Source: Pseudomonas taeanensis MS-3 (lineage in GTDB: Bacteria; Pseudomonadota; Gammaproteobacteria; Pseudomonadales; Pseudomonadaceae). From it: 64,000 nt of DNA. The DNA lies in the NCBI RefSeq assembly GCF_000498575.2, contig NZ_AWSQ01000004.1:454865-518864 (forward strand), read 5' to 3'. Of this stretch, positions 9,364 to 17,482 are shown piece after piece (positions within the stretch are counted from its first letter, which is position 1; the number at the start of each line of letters is the position of its first letter). The position numbers and the translations under genes were made by a program. Under the pieces are notes generated by a model that was not told the DNA's origin, did not search any database, and worked only from the letters and a program-made list of their open reading frames with translations.

Positions 9364-9376
9364 ACAATCGGGTCTA

Positions 9377-11281
9377 TCAGGCCGAGAGTTCGACCAGCAA
9401 CTTGTTCAGCCGCTGCACATAGGCCGCCGGGTCTTTCAGGCTATCGCCCGCGGCCAGGGCTGCCTGGTCGAAGAGGATGTGCGAGAGGTCGCCAAAACGA
9501 TCCTCGTCCGGTTCGGCATCCAGACGTTCGATCAGCGGATGAGCTGGGTTGAACTCGAAGATAGGCTTGGAGTCCGGCACTTTCTGCCCGCTGGCTTCGA
9601 GAATCTGGCGCATCTGCAAACCGAGGTCCTGTTCGCCAATCGCCAAAATCGCCGGCGAATCGGTGAGGCGGTGCGACACGCGCACCTCGGCAACCTGCTC
9701 GCCCAAAGCCGTTTTCAGACGTTCGACCAACCCTTCCTTGCTCTTGGCCACTTCTTCCTGAGCCTGCTTGTCCTCTTCCGAGTCCAGCTTGCCCAGGTCC
9801 AGGTCACCACGGGCGACATCCACGAAGTGCTTGCCATCGAACTCGGTGAGGTAGCTCATCAGCCACTCATCGATACGGTCGGTGAGCAGCAACACTTCGA
9901 TGCCTTTCTTGCGGAAGACCTCCAGGTGCGGGCTGTTCTTGACCTGGGCGTAGGATTCACCGGTCAGATAATAGACCTTGTCCTGACCTTCTTTCATTCG
10001 GCCGAGGTACTCGGCTAGCGAGACGACCTGCTCGCCATTGGCATCCTGAGTGGAGGCGAAGCGCAGCAAACCGGCAATCTTCTCCTTGTTGGCGAAGTCT
10101 TCCGCCGGACCTTCCTTGAGCACCTGACCGAAGTTCTTCCAGAACGCCTTGTACTGCTCCGCATCGTTCTTCGCCAGCTTCTCCAGCATGTCCAGCACGC
10201 GCTTGGTCAGCGCCGACTTCATCGAGTCGATGATCGGATCTTTCTGCAGAATCTCGCGGGAGATGTTCAGCGACAGGTCATTGGAGTCCACCACACCCTT
10301 GATGAAGCGCAGGTACAACGGCAGGAACTCGTCGGCCTGATCCATGATGAACACACGCTGCACGTACAGCTTGAGGCCCTTGGAGGCATCACGCTGGTAC
10401 AGGTCGAACGGCGCACGGCCCGGCACGTAGAGCAGAGAGGTGTATTCCAGCTTGCCTTCAACCTTGTTGTGGCTCCAGCTCAGCGGGTTCTCGAAGTCGT
10501 GAGCGACGTGCTTGTAGAACTCCTGATACTCCTCGTCCTTGACCTCACTACGCGAGCGGGTCCACAGCGCGCTGGCGCGATTGACGGTTTCCCACTCAAC
10601 TTCGGCCGGCTTGTCCTTCTCCTCACCGTGGTGTTCTTTTGGCAACTCGATCGGCAGGGCGATGTGGTCGGAGTACTTCTTGATGATATTGCGCAGACGC
10701 CAGCCGTCGGCGAACTCCTCTTCGCCGCTCTTCAGGTGCAGCACGATGCGGCTACCGCGTTCGGCCTTTTCGATGGTCGCAACCTCGAAATCACCCTCGC
10801 CTTTCGACGACCAATGCACACCCTCACCTGCCGACAAGCCGGCGCGGCGGGTAAAGACATCGACCTTGTCGGCGACGATGAACGCGGAATAGAAGCCCAC
10901 GCCAAACTGGCCGATCAGATGCGAATCCTTCTTCTGATCGCCCGAGAGGTTCTTCAGGAAGTCGGAAGTACCCGATTTAGCGATGGTGCCCAGATGGGTA
11001 ATCGCTTCCTCGCGGCTCATGCCAATGCCGTTGTCTTCGAGGGTGAGGGTCTTGGCTTCCTTATCGAAGCTGATGCGGATTTTCAGCTCGGCGCCGCCTT
11101 CCAGCAGTTCAGGCTTGGCCAGCGCTTCGAAACGCAGCTTATCCGTCGCATCCGAGGCGTTGGAAATCAGTTCCCGGAGGAAGATTTCCTTATTCGAATA
11201 CATCGAATGGATCATCAGATGAAGCATTTGCTTCACCTCGGTCTGGAAGCCCAGGGTTTCTTTTTGAGTTTCCACACTCAT
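9377..11281 (-). CDS. htpG: Molecular chaperone HtpG (Hsp90)
   Basis: A full-length 634-residue Hsp90. The N-terminal GHKL ATPase motifs are visible: ELISNASDA with the Mg-binding Asn, DNGIGM, and GQFGVGFYSAF. The middle domain follows, and the short C-terminal dimerisation domain ends without the eukaryotic MEEVD tail. It is an ATP-dependent cytoplasmic chaperone that remodels client proteins with DnaK. IS copy 1 lies 10 bp after its stop and displaces its terminator. No obvious sigma-32 promoter was confirmed. Confidence 0.98.
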   Translation of the reverse strand: MSVETQKETLGFQTEVKQMLHLMIHSMYSNKEIFLRELISNASDATDKLRFEALAKPELLEGGAELKIRISFDKEAKTLTLEDNGIGMSREEAITHLGTIAKSGTSDFLKNLSGDQKKDSHLIGQFGVGFYSAFIVADKVDVFTRRAGLSAGEGVHWSSKGEGDFEVATIEKAERGSRIVLHLKSGEEEFADGWRLRNIIKKYSDHIALPIELPKEHHGEEKDKPAEVEWETVNRASALWTRSRSEVKDEEYQEFYKHVAHDFENPLSWSHNKVEGKLEYTSLLYVPGRAPFDLYQRDASKGLKLYVQRVFIMDQADEFLPLYLRFIKGVVDSNDLSLNISREILQKDPIIDSMKSALTKRVLDMLEKLAKNDAEQYKAFWKNFGQVLKEGPAEDFANKEKIAGLLRFASTQDANGEQVVSLAEYLGRMKEGQDKVYYLTGESYAQVKNSPHLEVFRKKGIEVLLLTDRIDEWLMSYLTEFDGKHFVDVARGDLDLGKLDSEEDKQAQEEVAKSKEGLVERLKTALGEQVAEVRVSHRLTDSPAILAIGEQDLGLQMRQILEASGQKVPDSKPIFEFNPAHPLIERLDAEPDEDRFGDLSHILFDQAALAAGDSLKDPAAYVQRLNKLLVELSA

Positions 11282-11381
11282 GGTCGTTTAACTCCACATG
11301 GTTGACGTAAGCCGCAGCGCGGCGGATGTCATGCAGATGGGGGCTTCGACTGGGATTTCAAGTGCTTAGCCAATTCACGGA

Positions 11382-12644
11382 TCAGGGCTCGAGCAACTCG
11401 ATGCGGCTGACCTCCTCTGGAATCAGGTTGTAGCTGGCCGCGCCCTGGCCGCTCAAACGTTGGCGAATGACAATACGCCCGTCTTGATCGACGCCCTGAA
11501 AACGTCCTTCGGCATTACTGCCACGCACCGTCGATACCCGCATCGCCAGGTTCTGGTAGCGACTGGGGTTGCGCAACAAGGCCTCGAGACTGAAGCGTAA
11601 TCGACGATCCAATGGACGGCGGACCCGCTCGCGACTTTGCTCTTCGGCCGTGGAATTGGGCGCCTGACTGAGATCCGGCGCGGGCGTGTCGGTAATGTCC
11701 GGCAGTGCGGCGAACCGATCACCCTGCACGATCCAACCATCGGCCTCGCTCTTGTTCAACAGCACGGGCAGTTTCTGCAGCTGCCCCCCGATCATGGCTT
11801 CGATCTGCAGTTCAATGCTATTGGCCGGCAGCGTGAACGGCGGCAACTCATTCAACTGCACCCTGCGGCTGACAAAACGTCGTTGCAAATAGTCTTTGAT
11901 GATGAAGGCCAAGGTATCGGCAGAGTCGACATGCCGATCGACCTTGCCCTCGTGATAGCGCAGGCCATCGCTAAACAGCTCAACCTTGCCGCTCAGCGTG
12001 GTTTTGAACTTTGCGGGGAGTACCAGATGGAAGTCACCGGCCAGTTTGTTCGGCGGCAACGGTGTGAGGTTCAGGTGCAGGGTATAACCTCGGGCCAGTC
12101 GACGCGCCTCGGGCAGATCCTGCTCCGGCAACAGCCAGCTGACCTCGACTTCCGGCAGGGGTCCTACATCGTCAGGTAAAACATCCAGACGCACAACGCC
12201 GTCTACCGGCTCGACAAGACGGATGACGATCTCTCGTCGAGCAAAGAAATCCCCTCCCTCGCGCAGGCTGAGTACGCCACCGATCAGCTCGCCCTGCTGC
12301 GGCGTGAAGGGCTGACCATGCAGCTCACCACGCAACTCGATGGCCAGATCAGCAGGAGACTGCGCCTCGGTCTTCAGCCATTGCAGACTAAGGATGGCCT
12401 CCAGTCGTTGCGAGTCCTGACTGGCGAGCAGGGTCAGGCCGACAATCAAAGGAATCAGGCCCAAGGCGCTGAGCCCCACGGCCTGGCGAGCCGAGCGCCA
12501 GTGCTGCAATACATACAACAGGGCCAGCGGCGGCAACAGGCTGGTCCACCCCCACAATAGGCTGGTAGCAAACGCACGCATCACCAACCAGACCAGCCCG
12601 GAAAGGATTAGCAGCAAGCCGCCCAGGATCAACAACGCAGCCAT
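11382..12644 (-). CDS. Membrane protein of unknown function near htpG
   Basis: 420 residues. Three hydrophobic segments in the first 75 residues (about 3-23, 28-47, 55-75) are followed by a large soluble region of about 340 residues that probably faces the periplasm. The soluble part is mixed beta structure, with a Pro/Ser-rich linker near 330-345 and an Arg-rich stretch after it. I recognise no enzyme motif. Homologues next to htpG in pseudomonads are sometimes labelled MFS transporter, but three helices and a big soluble domain do not support a transporter. Confidence 0.7.
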   Translation of the reverse strand: MAALLILGGLLLILSGLVWLVMRAFATSLLWGWTSLLPPLALLYVLQHWRSARQAVGLSALGLIPLIVGLTLLASQDSQRLEAILSLQWLKTEAQSPADLAIELRGELHGQPFTPQQGELIGGVLSLREGGDFFARREIVIRLVEPVDGVVRLDVLPDDVGPLPEVEVSWLLPEQDLPEARRLARGYTLHLNLTPLPPNKLAGDFHLVLPAKFKTTLSGKVELFSDGLRYHEGKVDRHVDSADTLAFIIKDYLQRRFVSRRVQLNELPPFTLPANSIELQIEAMIGGQLQKLPVLLNKSEADGWIVQGDRFAALPDITDTPAPDLSQAPNSTAEEQSRERVRRPLDRRLRFSLEALLRNPSRYQNLAMRVSTVRGSNAEGRFQGVDQDGRIVIRQRLSGQGAASYNLIPEEVSRIELLEP

Positions 12645-12690
12645 TCAGTATTCCTTATCTATACGGCACCCGTTCCACGCTCATTCGAAT

Positions 12691-13137
12691 TTAAGGTTCA
12701 TCGACCTTGAAATGCGCACGAGCCGTGGCGATGGGCTCAGTTTGCTTGGCTTGCCAGGCTGTAATTGCGACGTTGGCGACACGACGCCCCTGACGCCACA
12801 CCTGGCACTGGGCATAGGTGTCACGATAATGACCGGCGCGCAGGTAATCTATCGAGAAGTCGATGATTTTCGGCAAATGTGGTGTGCCCATGAACATCAG
12901 CAGATGCAACATGGCAGCCTGTTCCATAAGACCGGCGATCACTCCACCATGAATGGCTGGTAGGATCGGATTGCCGATGTTGTCTTTGTTCGCCGGCAGG
13001 CGAAAGACCATGTCGTCCCCCAGGCGCAGACACTCGATACCGAGCAGCTTGGCATAAGGGATCAGGTTGATTAGCGGGTCGTAATCATTCTGTGCATGAG
13101 CCTGGCTCAGCAGTTGATCGAGGTTCAGGTCGCTCAT
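12691..13137 (-). CDS. PaaI-family thioesterase (second of a pair)
   Basis: A 148-residue hotdog-fold protein. The signature GGVIAGLMEQAAMLHLL carries the family's catalytic-helix region, and DYLRAGHYRDTYA is typical of PaaI/YbgC-type acyl-CoA thioesterases. Its ATG overlaps the stop of the upstream thioesterase gene (ATGA at 13134-13137), so the two are translationally coupled. They may form a heteromer, as hotdog proteins act as dimers or tetramers. The acyl substrate is unknown. Confidence 0.85.
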   Translation of the reverse strand: MSDLNLDQLLSQAHAQNDYDPLINLIPYAKLLGIECLRLGDDMVFRLPANKDNIGNPILPAIHGGVIAGLMEQAAMLHLLMFMGTPHLPKIIDFSIDYLRAGHYRDTYAQCQVWRQGRRVANVAITAWQAKQTEPIATARAHFKVDEP

Positions 13138-13610
13138 GCGCCACCGCCTTGAATAGTGCGCTGCAGTTCTCTATTGCCCTGAAGACTCTTACCCATGCGC
13201 ATAAAGGTGCCGACCACGTGGGCGATTGGTTGCTGGGGATCACTCTGGTAGGCATAACCGCGGGTGAAGATGATGTTGGGTGTAACCCGGTAACACTCGG
13301 CGAAACCGTACACATCCTTATCCGGCTCGGCTGGGTGCATGTAATCAATGCGCAGATCGAGTGTCGGGCACATCTCGAATTCCGGCAACGCGCAGACGAT
13401 GGAGATACCGCAGGTGGTGTCCATCAGGGTGGTGATCGCCCCGCCATGGATAACCCCGGTTTGCGGATTACCGACTATGTGTGGGCTGTAAGGCAAGCGC
13501 AGGGTCAGGCCCTGCGGATCGGCACCATGAACCTGGATGCCCAACACCTGACAATGGCGCAACGCCGACAAAAAACGTTGCGCTCGCTCAAGAATGAGGG
13601 TTTCGCTCAT
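13134..13610 (-). CDS. PaaI-family thioesterase (first of a pair)
   Basis: A 158-residue hotdog-fold protein with the family helix HGGAITTLMDTTCGISIV and the strand DLRIDYMHPAEPDKDVY. It is a diverged paralogue of the downstream gene and overlaps it by 4 bp. The conserved His-Gly-Gly and the Asp in the central helix suggest an active acyl-CoA thioesterase; physiological substrate unknown. Confidence 0.85.
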   Translation of the reverse strand: MSETLILERAQRFLSALRHCQVLGIQVHGADPQGLTLRLPYSPHIVGNPQTGVIHGGAITTLMDTTCGISIVCALPEFEMCPTLDLRIDYMHPAEPDKDVYGFAECYRVTPNIIFTRGYAYQSDPQQPIAHVVGTFMRMGKSLQGNRELQRTIQGGGA

Positions 13611-13719
13611 TGATCCAGTCCCATAACACCAGCATAAAGGGCGCGCATAATAACGCCTCGAAACGACCGCAGCACTTCAGAGCAACTAGAGTAGTGAGCA
13701 CTTCACTGCAAATCGCAGG

Positions 13720-13748
13720 GAACTTCATAGAATTAACGATGTTCAAAA
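13720..13748 (+). promoter_or_regulatory. Candidate AlgU (sigma-22/sigma-E) promoter
   Basis: GAACTT at 13720-13725, a 17-bp spacer, then TCAAAA at 13743. This fits the envelope-stress sigma pattern GAACTT-N16/17-TC. It is about 55 bp upstream of a small lipoprotein gene, a plausible target. Confidence 0.5.
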
Positions 13749-13801
13749 GGCCATGACTGGGACCCCCCAGCGATAATGAACACTTACAAGGAGTACTGAC
13801 C

Positions 13802-14050
13802 GTGCAAAAACCATTTACTTATGCCCTGCTTCTCGCCGCTACTTTGGCCTTGGCTGCATGCGATGACACCCCGGAAGACAAGATGGAGTCTGCTAAGGAG
13901 TCTCTTTCGGAAGCCACAGAGTCCATGGGCGATGCTATCGAGCAGAAAGCCGATCAAGTGATGGGCACTGAACCGACCACAGGCGAAAAAATTGAAGACG
14001 CCGCGAATGACGCTGCTGACGAAGTGAAAGACGCAGTCGACGGTCAGTAA
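13802..14050 (+). CDS. Small lipoprotein, amphipathic helix-rich
   Basis: 82 residues from a GTG start with AAGGAG upstream. The signal peptide ends in a lipobox, LALAAC, with the lipidated Cys at about residue 20. The mature part is acidic and helical with repeated ESAKESLSEATESMG-like and DAANDAADEVKDA segments, resembling stress-induced CsbD-like or LEA-like lipoproteins. An AlgU-like promoter and a strong terminator bracket it as a single-gene unit. Function unknown; envelope stress is an inference. Confidence 0.8.
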   Translation: MQKPFTYALLLAATLALAACDDTPEDKMESAKESLSEATESMGDAIEQKADQVMGTEPTTGEKIEDAANDAADEVKDAVDGQ

Positions 14051-14061
14051 TAGACCAAGCT

Positions 14062-14099
14062 GAACAACAAGGCCCGCATACTGCGGGCCTTGTTGTTTC
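14062..14099. terminator. Rho-independent terminator
   Basis: AACAAGGCCCGCA and its near-perfect complement form a long GC-rich stem with short loop ATAC and T-rich flanks on both sides. It serves the lipoprotein gene and the convergent MAPEG gene. Confidence 0.85.
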
Positions 14100-14107
14100 T
14101 GCAACCA

Positions 14108-14497
14108 CTACAGCGCCGGGCTGAGCATCAGCAGCAGGCTGCAGAGCAACCCCAGCGCCCAAACCAGGCTGCGCTGCCAGTGCAGATCGGCCCAGTAGAA
14201 CAGCAGATAAAGTACGCGCGACACAACGAAACTCACCGCCAGAACATCCACCAGCAACCCTTGGGTTCCGGTTACGTGAGCCATCAGCACGCCTACGGCA
14301 AATAACGGGAACGCCTCGAAGCTATTCAGGTGCGCAGCCAAAGCTCGGGCACCGAAACCGCTGAGCCGGGCTTGCTGGCTGCGCGGGTGATGGTTGTCGT
14401 ATGTGCCACTCTCCTGCTGCATGGCTCTGGCAACCGGCGCCTTGGCCAGGAATATCAGCAGTGCACTGATGAACACACACCAAAATGGCAGACTCAT
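14108..14497 (-). CDS. MAPEG-family membrane protein
   Basis: A 129-residue protein with about four hydrophobic helices. It has the bacterial MAPEG pattern: an early cytoplasmic Arg-rich loop, then RAQ/RALAAHLNSFEAFPLFAVGVL with the conserved Asn-Ser-x-Glu region. The family includes glutathione-dependent and eicosanoid enzymes in eukaryotes, but bacterial members are mostly uncharacterised. It overlaps the upstream DUF599 gene by 4 bp. Confidence 0.8.
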   Translation of the reverse strand: MSLPFWCVFISALLIFLAKAPVARAMQQESGTYDNHHPRSQQARLSGFGARALAAHLNSFEAFPLFAVGVLMAHVTGTQGLLVDVLAVSFVVSRVLYLLFYWADLHWQRSLVWALGLLCSLLLMLSPAL

Positions 14498-15228
14498 TCG
14501 CTTTTCTCCTTGAGCGGTTCGAGCATCGGGGTCTGGGTGTAGACCATCACCTCCAGCACGTCGGAGTGAAACTCACGGCGGTACAGCACCAGTACCACTC
14601 CTGCGGTCACCAGCATGAAGAACCAGGGATTGATAAACCATGCCAGAGTTGACATGCCGAAATAATAGGCACGCAAACCATAGTTGAATTCGTTGGCGGC
14701 CATCGATATCACCCGCGCAGTTCGCTCAGCGTAAGCCTTGCGCTCCTGCGCGGTCACATGCCGCTCACCGATCATTGGCGCAGAGCCGACCAGCACTGCA
14801 GCAAAGTTGTACTGCCGCATACACCAGCTGAAGGTAAAGAAGGCGTAGACAAACACCACTCCCAGGGCCAGTAACTTGACCTCGGACATCTCGCGACTGG
14901 CAGCCTGGACAAAGGGCAAGTCCGCCAACAATGACAGCGCGCGATCCGAAGCTCCTAGAACCGTGAGGATACCCGCGAGAATGATCAGAGTGCTGGAAGC
15001 GAAGAACGAGGCGTTGCGCTCCAGGTTACCGATCACGCTGGCATCGGCGATGCGGTTGTCGCGCAGCAACATGCGGCGCATCCAGTCTTCCCGATAGAGG
15101 TGCAGCACACTGGCCAAGCAAGGTGTAGTGCGGCCCTTGTAATGAGCATACCGGCTATAGCCGGCCCAACAGACTACGAACCAAAGGACGGCAAGCAGAT
15201 GCGGCAGGTAAATGTCACTGATCGGCAT
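14494..15228 (-). CDS. DUF599-family membrane protein
   Basis: 244 residues with four to five predicted membrane segments (near 10-27, 72-95, 117-138, 200-220). It has DUF599 hallmarks: WMRRMLLRDNRIADA after the first helix and YNFAAVLVGSAP in the middle. The function of the family is unknown. The stop/start overlap with the MAPEG gene (ATGA, 14494-14497) indicates one operon of two membrane proteins. Confidence 0.8.
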   Translation of the reverse strand: MPISDIYLPHLLAVLWFVVCWAGYSRYAHYKGRTTPCLASVLHLYREDWMRRMLLRDNRIADASVIGNLERNASFFASSTLIILAGILTVLGASDRALSLLADLPFVQAASREMSEVKLLALGVVFVYAFFTFSWCMRQYNFAAVLVGSAPMIGERHVTAQERKAYAERTARVISMAANEFNYGLRAYYFGMSTLAWFINPWFFMLVTAGVVLVLYRREFHSDVLEVMVYTQTPMLEPLKEKSE

Positions 15229-15286
15229 GGAAACTCCTTGTTAGCCCGCGCCGATTATAGCCAGCCATGGCTTGTAACTGGCCACA

Positions 15287-15316
15287 AAAAGGCCGCCTGA
15301 TGAGGCGGCCTTGTTT
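15287..15316. terminator. Rho-independent terminator, probably bidirectional
   Basis: AAGGCCGCC with complement GGCGGCCTT and loop TGATGA, flanked by A5 and a T-rich tail. It lies between brnQ and the start region of the DUF599 gene and on the minus strand would end brnQ transcription. Confidence 0.8.
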
Positions 15317-15331
15317 GTTGATAGACAGTGC

Positions 15332-16645
15332 TTAAGCCAGTTGCGGACTCGGGCGACCCAACACCCGGTCGAGTGCTGCAGCCAACAGCAGCGTCACCAG
15401 TACGGGCACCAACCAGCCCAGGCTTTGTGCAGCCAACGGCATTTCGCTGAACAGCCTAGGCACCAGTTGCTTGAACCCCGCGGCGGCGAAACCATCTACA
15501 AGTCCAAATATCAGCGTCACCGTCATCACCGGTACAAACACCCGGCGCGGCGACAACCACAGACCGCCCAGCAAATTAAGCGCCACCAGCACGATCGCCA
15601 GCGGATAGAGACCGACCAACACCGGCACCGAGACACTGATCAGCTGCGTCAGCCCCTGGTTGGCGACCAACAAACTGAAACAGCCAAATATTACGACAAC
15701 CACGCGATAAGAGATCGGCAGCAAACTGCTGAAGAACTCGCCACACGCCGTTAGCAGACCCACTGCAGTGGTCAAACAGGCCAGCGTGATGACGATTGCC
15801 AGCAGCAAACTACCTGCGATGCCGAAGGTGTGTTGCACATAGGTGGTGAGTATCTGCACGCCATTCTGCGCCTCACCGGCAATACCCTGGCTGGTGGCGC
15901 CGAGGTAGAACAGAGCCAGATAGACCAATGACAGCCCGACAGCCGCAATCAGGCCAGCGATCACCGAGTAGCGGGTGATCAGTCCAGCGTCAGTCACGCC
16001 GCGATCACGGATTGCACTGGCGATCACAATGCCAAACACCAGCGCACCCAGGGTATCCATGGTCAGATAGCCCTGCAGGAAGCCCTGCACGAACGGTGTG
16101 GCCTGATAATCGGCTGACACCTGGCCGATCTCGCCCGCCGGAACAAGCAGTGCCGCGCCGCCGAGCACCAGTAGCGCCGCGAGCAAGACCGGGGTAATGA
16201 ACTTGCCGATACGGTCGACCAGTTGTCCCGGATTGAGCGACAGAAACATCACCGCAGCGAAATACGCCAGGCTGTAGATCAATAGCGGCGTGCCGCTATT
16301 CCCGGTAAAGGGGGCCACGCCCATCTCGAACGACACCACCGCAGTGCGTGGCGTGGCGAACAAGGGGCCAATGGCCAGGTATACCGCCACGGCGAAGAGG
16401 ATGCCCGCACGCTTGCCGAGTGGCGCGGTGAGCAGCGGCATGCCGCCGCCAACCCGAGCCAGAGCCACGATGGTGAGGAGTGGCAGGCCGACGCCAGTGA
16501 GCAGAAAGCCCAGTGCAGCCAAGCCAATGTGTTCACCCGCGGCCATGCCGGCACTTGGCGGGAAAATGATGTTGCCGGCGCCCAGGAACAGCGCAAACGT
16601 CATAAAACCGAGGGCCAGGAGATCCGAGCCTTGCAAACGAGTCAT
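15332..16645 (-). CDS. brnQ: Branched-chain amino acid transporter (LIVCS family)
   Basis: About 437 residues with 12 hydrophobic segments. The N-terminus LLALGFMTFALFLGAGNIIFPP is the signature of the BrnQ/BraB/BraZ cation-coupled leucine-isoleucine-valine permeases of the inner membrane. A GTG at 16660 would add five residues; neither start has a strong ribosome site, and I take the ATG because homologues begin close to the TRLQGSDLL segment. It is a single gene between hairpins. Confidence 0.93.
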   Translation of the reverse strand: MTRLQGSDLLALGFMTFALFLGAGNIIFPPSAGMAAGEHIGLAALGFLLTGVGLPLLTIVALARVGGGMPLLTAPLGKRAGILFAVAVYLAIGPLFATPRTAVVSFEMGVAPFTGNSGTPLLIYSLAYFAAVMFLSLNPGQLVDRIGKFITPVLLAALLVLGGAALLVPAGEIGQVSADYQATPFVQGFLQGYLTMDTLGALVFGIVIASAIRDRGVTDAGLITRYSVIAGLIAAVGLSLVYLALFYLGATSQGIAGEAQNGVQILTTYVQHTFGIAGSLLLAIVITLACLTTAVGLLTACGEFFSSLLPISYRVVVVIFGCFSLLVANQGLTQLISVSVPVLVGLYPLAIVLVALNLLGGLWLSPRRVFVPVMTVTLIFGLVDGFAAAGFKQLVPRLFSEMPLAAQSLGWLVPVLVTLLLAAALDRVLGRPSPQLA

Positions 16646-17065
16646 AGAGGGGAGTACCACAGGCAGAGGTCAAAAAATCGAAGGTTTCCTAGAGGATTAG
16701 GGAAACGTCGCCCTGCCGGTTAAGCGGAGCCAGAGTTGAGCCGCTCACCTCTTGTGAAGGTGTGGACGGATTAGTTGCAAGCCTATCGAATTTACCCTTT
16801 TAGCGGGATAGACGCAGATCAGGCTGTCGAACAGGCATAATTTACCGTCGCATCCACGATAGTTATCAGCGTTAAGGTACAAGCGGGAGGAGGCTTTATC
16901 GCCTCCCGGCAAGAGGCGATCATCGATCAACAATTCACCCATTCGTCCGCGCAGCCAAACCCGTCAAGCCTGCCTTATTCAGGCATCCACCTTGCAGGCT
17001 TGAAGCCACCAACCGATCCCAGCAACTACCCTCCTCTCACACGGACTGACAGCCACAAGCCTTAG

Positions 17066-17151
17066 CAGGCTGTTGAAAAACTACTGCACTCGGCTATGCG
17101 GCGTTGAAATCCGCCTCACAAGCCATCGCTCGCTACATTTTCAACGGCCTG
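17066..17151. repeat. MITE-like inverted-repeat element
   Basis: Ends CAGGCTGTTGAAAA (17066-17079) and the complement of CAGGCCGTTGAAAA (17138-17151) match at 13 of 14 bases, bounding 86 bp with no coding capacity. Similar short elements are scattered in Pseudomonas genomes. Confidence 0.55.
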
Positions 17152-17402
17152 TTCATCTAGCGGGAAGATGCAGTGCTCCGGCATCGTAAATCCATTGAGC
17201 CCCCTGCAATCGAGCAAACCCGAACAGCAATCGGTTAACGCGTGTCGCGTCTTACCCAGCCGGTCGCCAGCTAACCTTTGCTAAGACCGGCCCGCCGGGC
17301 TGCCCTTGGCACGAGCGAATGCCTTGTTAGCTAGCCTTCAGCGCTGAGCGAGTTCATAACCGAATCGCATGACAACTACCTGACTATAAGGTCAAATATT
17401 TG

Positions 17403-17418
17403 TTGACCCAAAAGTCAG
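17403..17418 (+). promoter_or_regulatory. Palindrome TTGAC-N6-GTCAG upstream of xdhA
   Basis: TTGACCCAAAAGTCAG lies 65 bp before the xdhA start and 18 bp after the start of a TATAAG -10-like hexamer (17385). The same motif with CTGAC arms recurs at 26665, 38555 and 41437 near other purine promoters. No TTGTnnACAA box is present here. Confidence 0.55.
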
Positions 17419-17482
17419 AAAACTCTAGATTTGCACCATACGAGCCGCCCGTTCAAAACAATAAAGTGCCTGGAGGTCTTCC

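Larger units (their letters stand above)
8055..9366 (+). mobile_element. IS3-family insertion sequence, copy 1 (1312 bp)
   Basis: Terminal inverted repeats of 26 bp (8055-8080 and 9341-9366) match at 22 positions and begin TGTC. The 3-bp target duplication ATC lies at 8052-8054 and 9367-9369. Inside are orfA and orfB joined by a slippery site. A second copy at 23879-25190 is the same length, and I see one base difference (Arg versus Leu codon in orfB), so transposition was recent. Insertion is 4 nt beyond the palindrome of a terminator. Confidence 0.97.
16646..17482. other. Long intergenic region upstream of xdhA
   Basis: About 840 bp. It holds a MITE-like inverted-repeat element (17066-17151) and the xdhA promoter region with the palindrome at 17403-17418. 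A 65-codon minus-strand frame at 16745-16942 is open but has no family resemblance that I recognise and I do not call it. Confidence 0.6.

Noticed and set aside
11382..12644. MFS transporter label for the gene beside htpG
   Set aside because: Only three N-terminal membrane segments and a large soluble domain; not a 12-helix transporter.
16745..16942. 65-codon minus-strand ORF (MGELLIDDRLLPGG...)
   Set aside because: No family resemblance and no convincing ribosome site; could be a gene fragment but not supportable.
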